Of a stretch of 64,000 nt of DNA, positions 56,901-64,000 are shown in pieces (within the stretch, counting starts at the first letter, position 1; each line of letters begins with the position of its first letter). The stretch is from Bifidobacterium myosotis. GTDB taxonomy: Bacteria > Actinomycetota > Actinomycetes > Actinomycetales > Bifidobacteriaceae. Where the stretch lies: the NCBI RefSeq assembly GCF_002259745.1, contig NZ_MWWW01000004.1, positions 124,001-188,000 of the forward strand, written 5' to 3'. Under the pieces are notes generated by a model that did not search any database, had not been told where the DNA came from, and was given only the letters and a program-made list of their open reading frames with translations. The position numbers and the translations under genes were made by a program.

Positions 56901-58160
56901 TCACTGTTCCAGATGGGTCTTGAGATACGGAATCATCGTTTTGAGCAGATTCGCCCCCGTGGTGCCGGTGAAGACCGGCACATCCGTGACCGGAATCGGC
57001 TGGGTGGAGGTCATGCCGGCCACCGAGGCCAGTCCGGGGGTCTCGCGCGGGCTGAGCTGCCGGATGGCGATCGCCAGCACACGACCGGGATACCGGCGGA
57101 CGATGGTGGCATACGTGGTGGGGTCCTTCTGACCGTCGTCGCCCACGAGGATGAACTTCATGTCCGGGAAGTCGGCCATGAGCTGCTCGGCGAACTCGAG
57201 CTTGTGCTGGGGGCCGGTGGGTACGAAGGTCTTGGGCCGGGGGTCGAGGTCGCGCAGCAGCAGCGGCCCCTCCGGGAAACCGTGGTCGGTGATGAAGTGG
57301 CGAATCGAACTCTCCACATTCCACGGCGAGGTCGACAGGTAAAAGAACGGCGCGCCCGGGAACAGGTCGGCGATACGGGCGAACAGCACGCTCATGCCCG
57401 GCACGGAGGCCTTTTTCTTGGGATCGAGGAACAGCAGATTATAGGCGGCCTTCCAGAACACCGGCGCCTGGGTGATCATGATGGTGTCGTCCACGTCGGA
57501 GATGATGCCCACCTTGGCGCTGGCCGGGATGGTGTACAGGTTCGCGCCCACGGGCTTGCGCCGGCCCACCGTGTAGAAGACCCGGTGGATGCCGGGGGTC
57601 AGCCGGTGCTCGGCCACCAGGTCGAGGTAGCCGGCCGAGTCGGAGACGGCGTATTCCACGCTCCGGATCTGCGATGAATCGACCTTGTCATAGGTTTCGG
57701 AAACGCCCACTTGCACGGTGTTGAGCGGCACGCCGTCGATGCTCGCCTGAACATGCGTGCGCGGGGCCGGCACCGCGAGCATCCCACGGATGCCACGGCT
57801 CAGCACGCCGGACTGTGCGCGTTCGGGGGCGTATACCGTGCGGCAGATGAGCCGCGAGTAGTCGCCGGTGCCGTAGCCGACATATGGCTCGACACGCGGA
57901 TACCAGCCGAGGTGACGCACCACGGCGGTGGAGATGCGGGACCAGGCGCCGAACACTCCGGTGATCGTGCGACGGATGAGACGTGTGGTGAACGGTTTGA
58001 ATTCGATGCGCTCGCGCTTGGACGCGGCATCGAAGGTGGTGACGGCCTTGCGCGCGGGAATGGGCACGGTGGGCATGTCGTCGAAATCGGGCCGCGCCTG
58101 ATGCCTTAGCCGTCGGTCGGCCGCTTCAAAATCCTCACGTGGGCTTCTCATAAGCCCCAT
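56901..58160 (-). CDS. App1-like phosphatidate phosphatase (DUF2183)
   Basis: 419 residues. The HAD-like catalytic motif DVDDTIMITQ lies at about residue 228 and LVGDDGQKDPTTYATI later; the preceding domain of about 120 residues resembles the family's N-terminal beta-domain. Yeast App1 dephosphorylates phosphatidic acid; the bacterial substrate is unknown. Its start codon lies within a 17-bp inverted repeat (58144-58185). If the longer N-terminus is not used, the next good start is M29 at 58076. Same strand as gcvH, which is 236 bp upstream. Confidence 0.85.
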   Translation of the reverse strand: MGLMRSPREDFEAADRRLRHQARPDFDDMPTVPIPARKAVTTFDAASKRERIEFKPFTTRLIRRTITGVFGAWSRISTAVVRHLGWYPRVEPYVGYGTGDYSRLICRTVYAPERAQSGVLSRGIRGMLAVPAPRTHVQASIDGVPLNTVQVGVSETYDKVDSSQIRSVEYAVSDSAGYLDLVAEHRLTPGIHRVFYTVGRRKPVGANLYTIPASAKVGIISDVDDTIMITQAPVFWKAAYNLLFLDPKKKASVPGMSVLFARIADLFPGAPFFYLSTSPWNVESSIRHFITDHGFPEGPLLLRDLDPRPKTFVPTGPQHKLEFAEQLMADFPDMKFILVGDDGQKDPTTYATIVRRYPGRVLAIAIRQLSPRETPGLASVAGMTSTQPIPVTDVPVFTGTTGANLLKTMIPYLKTHLEQ

Positions 58161-58185
58161 AGTAGGACATGGGGCTTATGAGAAG
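58144..58185. promoter_or_regulatory. 17-bp inverted repeat covering the App1-like start codon
   Basis: CTTCTCATAAGCCCCAT (58144-58160) and ATGGGGCTTATGAGAAG (58169-58185) are perfect complements with an 8-bp loop. In minus-strand RNA the right-hand arm holds the start codon (58160-58158) in the stem, which would block initiation. It may equally be a protein-binding palindrome. Confidence 0.7.
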
Positions 58186-58395
58186 GCTCAGGGAAAACCC
58201 TTAAATCACCAGTTTGGCCATTGCGGTGTAGCCACTGCCGGCGCCACTGCCGGCACAGCTTTGCCGGTATCCGGTGCCCCGCGTCAGGCCCGCCGGTCAT
58301 GCCACGCCCTCCCCGCCCGGGGAGCCGGCCCCACGAAACGGGGCCGAGGACGTTGGCTGCGGCGGCGGATCTCCGACGCGGGGATGCGGACGACG

Positions 58396-58800
58396 CTACT
58401 TGACGATCTTGGCGTATTCGTCGGCGCTCAGCAGCTCGGGCTCGTCATCATCGAGCTCGATCTTCAGTATCCAGCCTTCGCCGTACGGGTCGCCGTTGAC
58501 GACGGATGGATCGTCGGCCACGTCATGATTGACGTACCGGACAGTGCCGGCCACGGGGCTGATGAGCGGCTGGACGGCCTTGGAGGATTCCAGCTCCACC
58601 ACTTCGTCACCGGCCTCCACGCGGGAGCCGGGTTCGGGCATGTCCACGAACACCAGTTCGCCGAGCTGGTCGGCGGCGTATTCGGTGATGCCGATGATCG
58701 CGGGGTCGACCGAACGGTCCACCCACACATGTTCCTCGGAGTACTCGAGATGGTCGGGGATGTCGAGGTTCAATGGCTGTTCGTTGTCGTCTTCGTTCAT
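58396..58800 (-). CDS. gcvH: Glycine cleavage system H-like lipoyl protein
   Basis: 134 residues. The lipoyl-accepting Lys74 is in ELESSKAVQPL, flanked by VDMPEPGSRVEAGDEVVEL and LISPVAGTVRYVN, the GcvH hairpin. A 20-residue acidic N-terminal extension precedes the domain. Bifidobacteria are not known to have the rest of the glycine cleavage system and no gcvT or gcvP is in this window, so its role may be as lipoyl carrier or relay; the lipoate ligase lies 5.5 kb away. The start at 58800 is chosen over an upstream ATG because TAGTCT lies 7 nt before it (leaderless type). Confidence 0.9.
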   Translation of the reverse strand: MNEDDNEQPLNLDIPDHLEYSEEHVWVDRSVDPAIIGITEYAADQLGELVFVDMPEPGSRVEAGDEVVELESSKAVQPLISPVAGTVRYVNHDVADDPSVVNGDPYGEGWILKIELDDDEPELLSADEYAKIVK

Positions 58801-58807
58801 GGATACC

Positions 58808-58813
58808 AGACTA
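58808..58813 (-). promoter_or_regulatory. -10 box of a probable leaderless gcvH transcript
   Basis: TAGTCT on the minus strand ends 7 nt before the ATG at 58800 (TANNNT actinobacterial -10 type). Confidence 0.35.
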
Positions 58814-58882
58814 ACCCATATCGTCCGGCCCCGCACGCGCCCGCCGCGCGCTTTCCGGCGCATGATTCCGGGTGCACGCCGC

Positions 58883-59986
58883 CTACAGTTCGCGGCCGAG
58901 CCACTCCTCGATCATGTAGCGGGCGATGGTGGCCTTGCCGGGCGCCGCCATGCGGCCGGAGATGAGTTCGGCGGTGTATTCGTCTCGCGTGACCCAGCGT
59001 GCAGTCACGGTCTCCTCGCCGTCCACATGCACGTCGGTGGTCATGGCGTGGGCCTTGAACGCCATCATCAGCGAGGCCGGGAACGGCCAGGGCTGGGAGC
59101 CGAGGTAGCGCACCTCGCCGAGCCGGATGCCCGTCTCCTCCAGGGCCTCGCGGCGGCAGGCGTGCTCAAGGTTCTCCCCCGCCTCCACGAATCCCGCGGA
59201 CACCGAATACAGCCGGCTGTCCTTCCACGCGGCGTTGTGCTGGAGCAGCAGACGGTCCTGCCCGTCCACGATGGCGGTGATCACCGCCGGTTCCACGCGC
59301 GGGAACAGCACACGGTTGCCGTCCGCCTCACTGGTGCAGCGCTGGGCCCAGCCGGCGAGCGCGGTTTCGGCCGGCGCGCCGCAGGTGGGGCAGAACCGCT
59401 GACGGGTGTGCCAGATGCTCAGGGTGACGGCGCTGGTGGCTTGTCCGGCCTCGCGCGCATTGGCGTGGGGTGCGAAACCGCGCAGGTCTACCCAATCGAA
59501 CCGTCCTACGGCTTCCTGCAGCAGAGTGGGTTTCGCGGCCGAACGACCGCCGTCGTCCACGCTGTCGTCGAAGGCGTCGTCCGCGCCCTGACCGGCCGAG
59601 TCGGAGGCGCTGGTCTTGCCCGCGACCGGCACGCGCGTGATGTCCACGGCGACGACGCATTCGCCGCGCACGCCGCCGTAGGAGCCGAGGAACATGGCCA
59701 CCGCTTCCGGCTGGCGTTCCAGCTCGGCGGACACGTAGGCGCCGGGCAGCGTGGCGAGGCGCATCTTGACGGACTCGTAGTCCACCAGCTCGCCCTGGCC
59801 ACGGGGCACCGCGATGCGGCCGCCGCGCGTGAGAATCACCTTGGTGTTGGGGTCGGCCAGCAGCTGCCCGATAAGCCCGGGCTCGCTGCGGCGGTCCACC
59901 TGATAATCGATGTCGCCCTGCGCCAGCGGCAGGAACGGCAGGGCCCGCGTCAGGGCGAGCGGCGAGAAATGAATGTCAGCGGTCAT
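58883..59986 (-). CDS. nudC: NAD+ diphosphatase / RNA-deNADding Nudix hydrolase
   Basis: 367 residues. The zinc ribbon has Cys199, Cys202 and Cys217; the fourth ligand position of E. coli NudC (three residues on) is Glu220 instead of Cys. The Nudix box is GFVEAGENLEHACRREALEE and the NudC-specific SQPWPFPASLM follows. The N-terminal 190 residues form the NudC N-domain with a low-complexity Asp/Ala/Ser insert (about 125-150). It hydrolyses NAD+ or NAD caps of RNA. AAGGAG lies 5 nt before the ATG. Confidence 0.9.
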   Translation of the reverse strand: MTADIHFSPLALTRALPFLPLAQGDIDYQVDRRSEPGLIGQLLADPNTKVILTRGGRIAVPRGQGELVDYESVKMRLATLPGAYVSAELERQPEAVAMFLGSYGGVRGECVVAVDITRVPVAGKTSASDSAGQGADDAFDDSVDDGGRSAAKPTLLQEAVGRFDWVDLRGFAPHANAREAGQATSAVTLSIWHTRQRFCPTCGAPAETALAGWAQRCTSEADGNRVLFPRVEPAVITAIVDGQDRLLLQHNAAWKDSRLYSVSAGFVEAGENLEHACRREALEETGIRLGEVRYLGSQPWPFPASLMMAFKAHAMTTDVHVDGEETVTARWVTRDEYTAELISGRMAAPGKATIARYMIEEWLGREL

Positions 59987-60117
59987 ACGAAACTCCTTCA
60001 TGACGCAACCATGACGCAATCATTACAGCCATGACGCAGCGGGTCACGGCGCTGCCTGCGAATGATCGCGCGCTTTCGAATACGCTCAAACGCCCGCGAT
60101 TATTCGCTTGTCGGGCC

Positions 60118-60966
60118 TCAGCCCCTGGCCTGGACGCGCCGGACCAGCGCCAGCAGCGCGCGAGCCACGGTGTCCGGATGCTCGACGGCGCTGAAATGAC
60201 CGCAATCCGGGATGGCCGTGAACGTGGCGCCGGGGATCTTGTCGGCCAACGGCTTCATCACGCTCGGATTGCTGGTGGGGTCCAGTTTGCCGGAGACCAC
60301 GGCCGTGGGCGCGGTGATGGTGGCGGGCACGTCGCCCATCTCGGGGCGGCCGTAGGTCATGCGCTGTCGCCATGCCAGACCGGCCGGGCTTTGTTCGCCG
60401 ATCCAGTCCGTCATCGTCCTGATGAATTCGGGGGTGCGCTTCACCGTGGAATCACCCTCGGACGGACGTGCGAAGTGCATCACCGGTTCCACGGAATCGG
60501 TCTCTTCGGCGGCGTTCGCCATGGCCAGACGGCCTTCGCCGCCCACGCCGTCGGAGGCGGCCATCGTGTCGCACAGGGCTAGCCCGGCCACGGACTGCGG
60601 GTAGAGGCGCTGGATGTCCATCGCCACGTATCCTCCCATCGACAGGCCCACCCAGATGGCCTGGTCGTAGCCGGCGGACTTCACCAGATCGACATACGCC
60701 CCGGCCAGTCGGTCCAACGCCTCGCTATACGCGCCGTTGGCCATGCGGGGGCCGGAATCGGCCTCGCTCGGCACCGGGGACGCACCCGAGCCGGCCATGT
60801 CCGGCGCCCAGATCGGGAAGGGCGGCACGTCGTCCAGATCGGCGAAGTCGGCGAGCGCCTTCGCGCACACGTCCCACATGCGGTGATCCACCGGGTAGGC
60901 GTTCATCAGCACCACCGGCACGCCTTCGCCCTCGCGGTAGATATGATTGGCCAATTCGATTGCCAT
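60118..60966 (-). CDS. Alpha/beta-fold hydrolase
   Basis: 282 residues. Nucleophile elbow GLSMGG with Ser109, and the His in CGHFSAVEHP; Asp is probably in SGKLDPTSNP. The family includes esterases, haloperoxidase-like and acyl hydrolases, and no feature fixes the substrate. AAGGAG precedes the ATG at 60966 by 8 nt. No signal peptide. Confidence 0.85.
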   Translation of the reverse strand: MAIELANHIYREGEGVPVVLMNAYPVDHRMWDVCAKALADFADLDDVPPFPIWAPDMAGSGASPVPSEADSGPRMANGAYSEALDRLAGAYVDLVKSAGYDQAIWVGLSMGGYVAMDIQRLYPQSVAGLALCDTMAASDGVGGEGRLAMANAAEETDSVEPVMHFARPSEGDSTVKRTPEFIRTMTDWIGEQSPAGLAWRQRMTYGRPEMGDVPATITAPTAVVSGKLDPTSNPSVMKPLADKIPGATFTAIPDCGHFSAVEHPDTVARALLALVRRVQARG

Positions 60967-61039
60967 GGTTCCTTGCTCCTTCACCACTCGTCGTTCGTCA
61001 ATTCACGCATTTACGCATCGCCAGGCGTATCGCCACGCC

Positions 61040-61663
61040 CTACGCGCCGGCCCAAGCCAGCGCCTGACGGACGATCCGGCCGTGCCCGTTGACCATTTGG
61101 TCTATGAACGTCTCCATCATGTCGCTCTTGGGCGCCACCCATTCCACGTCCAGCGTCTCATCCTGCGGCTTGCAGTCGCCGGCGATCGCGACCACGTAGC
61201 ACAGCGCGATGGCGTGCTGGCGGGGGTCGTAGTACTCGCTCAGGCCCGGCGTGGGGAAGAATTCGGCCACTGTGAACGGCTGGAGCGAGGCGGGCAGTAT
61301 CGGCAGCGCGATGTCGCCCAGATCCTTGGCCACGTTGCGGGCGATGGCCTCGCGCAGCGACTCATGGAACAGCACGCGGCCGGTGATCAGCGTGCGTTCG
61401 ATCGAGCCGTCGTCCGAGACGCGCAGCAGCGAACCCACCTGCGAGATGCGGCCCATGTCGTCCGTACGCACCGGGACGATCTCCACATAGGCGATTGGCA
61501 TCTGGTGACGTGCGCGGTTGATGTCCGCCGGCCCGAGCCATCCCGGAGGGTTGCCGTGGCCGGACCCGCCGCCGTGGATGAAGTCCTCGGGCGTGATGTT
61601 GTCGAATTCGCCGCGGTTGCGGCCCGCGTCGTAGTCGCCCTCGTCGGGCACTTCGTCATTCAT
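61040..61663 (-). CDS. NUDIX-like DUF4916 protein
   Basis: 207 residues. Conserved elements are DINRARHQMPIAYVEIVPVR, LITGRVLFHESLREAIARNV and FFPTPGLSEYYDPRQHAIAL, which I associate with the actinobacterial DUF4916 (NUDIX-fold) group. The canonical Nudix box is degenerate, so catalysis is doubtful. The start at 61663 has GGGAGG 10 nt upstream; ATGs at 61672 and 61681 lie in or next to that site. Divergent from thioredoxin. Confidence 0.75.
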   Translation of the reverse strand: MNDEVPDEGDYDAGRNRGEFDNITPEDFIHGGGSGHGNPPGWLGPADINRARHQMPIAYVEIVPVRTDDMGRISQVGSLLRVSDDGSIERTLITGRVLFHESLREAIARNVAKDLGDIALPILPASLQPFTVAEFFPTPGLSEYYDPRQHAIALCYVVAIAGDCKPQDETLDVEWVAPKSDMMETFIDQMVNGHGRIVRQALAWAGA

Positions 61664-61895
61664 GACTGGCATGCCTCCCATTATCGCGCGAAAGCGGGGA
61701 GGCAGGTGGATGTATCCCGAATATTTCCCGACGTGGCTCCCGCATGGCGGCAGCCGACGAGCCCTAGGCACGGCGCCGCCTGCACCGGTTCATTCCCGGC
61801 AAAATGTTGGGTGGTGCTGGAAAGCTGTTGGTTGGAAGGTTCCATACCATTCAATTCTTATACAGCTGAAGTTGGGAAAGCAGGAGGAAGACATC

Positions 61896-62267
61896 ATGGC
61901 AACCAAGGCCATCACCTCAGCCGAGTTCGAGCAGACCATCACCGACAACGAGATTGTGTTCGTGGACTTCTGGGCCACATGGTGCGGACCGTGCCGCGCG
62001 TTCGGCCCAATCTTCGAGGCCGCGTCCGACAATCCGGAGAACAAGGACATCGCCTTCGTCAAGGTCGACATCGACGCCAACCAGGATCTGGCGCAGGCCG
62101 CGGGCATCCAGGCCGTGCCCACGCTGATGATCGCCAAGCAGGGCGAGGTCATCTTCCAGCAGGCCGGCGCGCTGCAGGCCGCCGATCTGGACGATCTCAT
62201 CGCCCAGGCCAAGGCCCTCGACCTGGCGGCGGCCAAGGCTCAGGCCGCGGCAGCCCAGCAGAACTGA
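61896..62267 (+). CDS. trxA: Thioredoxin
   Basis: 123 residues with the active-site WCGPC (Cys30, Cys33) and the cis-Pro in AVPTLM. It is the general disulphide reductant. The last 15 residues are an Ala/Gln-rich tail (AAAKAQAAAAQQN), longer than in standard thioredoxins. CAGGAGGAAG fixes the start at 61896; the frame stays open 234 bp upstream without another ribosome-binding site. Confidence 0.96.
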   Translation: MATKAITSAEFEQTITDNEIVFVDFWATWCGPCRAFGPIFEAASDNPENKDIAFVKVDIDANQDLAQAAGIQAVPTLMIAKQGEVIFQQAGALQAADLDDLIAQAKALDLAAAKAQAAAAQQN

Positions 62268-62415
62268 TTCCAGCCTTGGCCGTACCGGCCGCCCCGGCGA
62301 CAAAGACATACGGTCGGGGATATTCGACCGCCGCTCGGGCGCAGGATGCGGGCGCAGGGGAAGCAAGGCGCGGGCGCAGACCCTGATTCCGCGCCAATCA
62401 CCGCCAATCCCCATC

Positions 62416-62467
62416 AACCGCCATATGTAGTGTCCGCATGATTTCACGGCGACTACATATGGCGGTT
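62416..62467. terminator. 16-bp inverted repeat after thioredoxin
   Basis: AACCGCCATATGTAGT and ACTACATATGGCGGTT are perfect complements 20 bp apart, in the 290-bp gap between thioredoxin and the wall hydrolase gene. No U-run; candidate terminator or regulatory palindrome. Confidence 0.5.
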
Positions 62468-62560
62468 GCCGTATATTCGTTGATTTCCGTTCATCCACGC
62501 GCCGCCTTATCATGGTGTGCAGTGTGAACCACGACCGTTGATGGCCGACCAAGGAGCATA

Positions 62561-63559
62561 ATGTCGAAGCACGTCAGGCATACCCCGTTGCTGCAGTCCC
62601 TGAGCAAACGCCAGTGGACCAGAATCGCGGCAGTGGTCGCGGCAGTCGGTCTCATCGCAGCCGCAGGCGTGGTCTCCCGCAACTTCTACCAGAACGAGGC
62701 GCCGCAGTCATACTCCAATGTCACCGCGTTCTCGGCCACCGACTCCGCCGCCTCGCGTTCCGCGACCCGCGGCGCCATCGGCAGCGCGGACAAGAACACC
62801 ACCTTCGTCACCGTGAAGATCAATGGCGATCCGCGCACGGTGCTCGGTGAGAAGCAGAACATGACCACCGTCAAGGATGTGCTGGAGACCGGCAACATCA
62901 CCCTTGACCCGAACGATGCGGTGAGCCCGTCGCTCAAGACCAAGGTCACCGAAGCCACGGTGATCACCATCGACCGCGCAGGCGCCAATGTGGAGACCAG
63001 CGATACTCCGATCGCCTTCAACGAGGTGCGCAAGGAGACCTCAAGCCTGCCTAAGGGTCAGGAAAAGGTGGAGACCGAGGGTGAGAACGGCGTGATGGAG
63101 ACCACGGCGCTGGTCACGCGCGCCGGCGGCAAGGTCGTCTCCTCCAACGTGTTCGCCTCGTGGGTCAAGAAGGCCCCGGTCGACAAGGTAATCCTGGTAG
63201 GCACCGGCTCGGATGCCACCAGCCCGGCCGGCGGCGCGTTGGGCACCACTACGCCGGCCGGTGAGATCCAGTCCTGGGCGCATGACTATCTGCTGGCCAA
63301 TGGCTACTCCGAAGAGGACTTCACGGCCGCGAACTACATCATCAGCCACGAATCCGGCTGGAGCCCGACCGCCACCAACCCCTCCTCCGGCGCATATGGC
63401 CTCGCACAGGCGTATCCGGGCAGCAAGATGGCCTCGGCGGGCGCCGATTGGCAGACGAACTACCAGACGCAGTTCAAGTGGTTCATCGATTACTGCAACC
63501 AGCGTTACGGCGGCATCACGGCGGCCTACAACTACTGGCTCACCTACAAGAGCTACTGA
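62561..63559 (+). CDS. Resuscitation-promoting-factor-like G5/lytic transglycosylase
   Basis: 332 residues. N-terminal membrane anchor or signal (about 19-39, IAAVVAAVGLIAAAGVV), a ubiquitin-like/DUF348 segment (about 82-145), a G5-type domain (about 150-215, KETSSLPKGQEKV ... VTRAGGKVVSS) and a C-terminal lysozyme-like domain (about 235-332). The catalytic Glu is probably Glu264 in IISHESGWSP; NPSSGAYGLAQ is the SLT/Rpf motif. It is exported and cleaves peptidoglycan for growth or division, as RpfB-type proteins do. AAGGAG lies 4 nt before the ATG. Confidence 0.9.
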   Translation: MSKHVRHTPLLQSLSKRQWTRIAAVVAAVGLIAAAGVVSRNFYQNEAPQSYSNVTAFSATDSAASRSATRGAIGSADKNTTFVTVKINGDPRTVLGEKQNMTTVKDVLETGNITLDPNDAVSPSLKTKVTEATVITIDRAGANVETSDTPIAFNEVRKETSSLPKGQEKVETEGENGVMETTALVTRAGGKVVSSNVFASWVKKAPVDKVILVGTGSDATSPAGGALGTTTPAGEIQSWAHDYLLANGYSEEDFTAANYIISHESGWSPTATNPSSGAYGLAQAYPGSKMASAGADWQTNYQTQFKWFIDYCNQRYGGITAAYNYWLTYKSY

Positions 63560-64000
63560 TTGTTGCCACCTTTGGTATTGGGCTGCGTCGATTTGCGCTG
63601 ATCAGCGCTGGCTGATCTGCCGGCAGTTGCCTCGCCGGCATCGCACGCGATATTGCGGAATATCGGTGATTCCCGTCCGCGCACCGTTATCCATCGGTGC
63701 ATACCGGCAATGCGTCCCGGAATCACGCCGCGCGCTGCCGTCATGCACCATTCGGCGTGTCGGCGCCCCTCACGGCAAGGCATGTATCGCATGCATCCTG
63801 CGGCAAATTACCAAAAGTCAACTAATGCAACGGTTTCCGGGTACCTCATGCCGTTCGGAGCCACAGAGCGGCAATCAATGTTACCGCTCACACTCATCCA
63901 CACCCCCTTTCATCCACCGAATCACCCCGTATATCGTCGTACGGGGGCATGTATAGTAGGGGGTATTGCGCAGGAACACACAACTGCGCCGTGATAATCA
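63560..64000. other. Gene-free end of window
   Basis: No supportable gene. TATAGT at 63951-63956 (in GCATGTATAGTAGG) could be the -10 box of a gene beginning beyond the window. No tRNA or terminator recognised. Confidence 0.4.

Overview
The window is a piece of a Bifidobacterium chromosome (high-GC actinobacterium). This rests on the (arabino)xylo-oligosaccharide locus with GH120, GH8 and GH43 enzymes, a ROK glucokinase, a UPF0210/ACT gene pair, galT-galK under a DeoR-type repressor, actinobacterial rpoB-rpoC (starting at TTG and GTG), a stand-alone gcvH with a lipoate ligase, and a G5/SLT wall hydrolase. I cannot fix the species. The gene content resembles the adolescentis/pseudocatenulatum/longum groups.

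Layout. 1-1239: non-coding repetitive DNA with a 282-bp higher-order tandem repeat. 1240-17617 (minus): an eleven-gene (arabino)xylan-oligosaccharide operon or regulon. It reads, in transcription order: solute-binding lipoprotein, two ABC permeases, GH43 beta-xylosidase, SASA-type acetylesterase, GH8 reducing-end exo-oligoxylanase, type-B carboxylesterase, two more GH43 enzymes, a hexapeptide acetyltransferase and a GH120 beta-xylosidase. A divergent LacI repressor (17983-19029) has a consensus promoter with an operator in its spacer. Xylose isomerase (20025-21374) follows beyond an intergenic hairpin array. 21480-22830 is non-coding and holds a cluster of five DnaA-box-like sequences. Then come a short peptide deformylase, tRNA-Asp, a 110-bp double-hairpin repeat, glucokinase, rpoC and rpoB.

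33476-38556 holds a membrane-anchored hypothetical protein, mutY, trmL, a large nested inverted repeat, and the UPF0210 and ACT-domain genes. A DHA2 efflux pump follows. After it come a 192-bp tandem repeat and the galactose genes (galK, galT, DeoR regulator), pyrD, an Old-Yellow-Enzyme reductase, a bifunctional PBP, a Crp-family regulator, a lipoate ligase, a second copy of the 110-bp repeat, leuB, a prolyl oligopeptidase, an App1-like phosphatase, gcvH, nudC, an alpha/beta hydrolase, a NUDIX-like DUF4916 protein, thioredoxin and an Rpf/G5-type wall hydrolase.

How it works together. Oligosaccharides are captured by the lipoprotein and imported by the two permeases. Inside, esterases deacetylate or deferuloylate them, GH8, GH43 and GH120 enzymes trim them to xylose and arabinose, and XylA feeds xylose into the bifid shunt. 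The galactose cluster (galK, galT) gives a second sugar entry and glucokinase a third.

The most unusual items are the repeats: the 110-bp element (14-bp arms alternating in orientation every 32 bp, present twice in opposite orientation), the DnaA-box cluster, the nested inverted repeat at 36.5 kb, and a hairpin covering the start codon of the App1-like gene. An Asn replaces the conserved His in the rifampicin region of RpoB. All statements come from reading the sequence; no database search was run.
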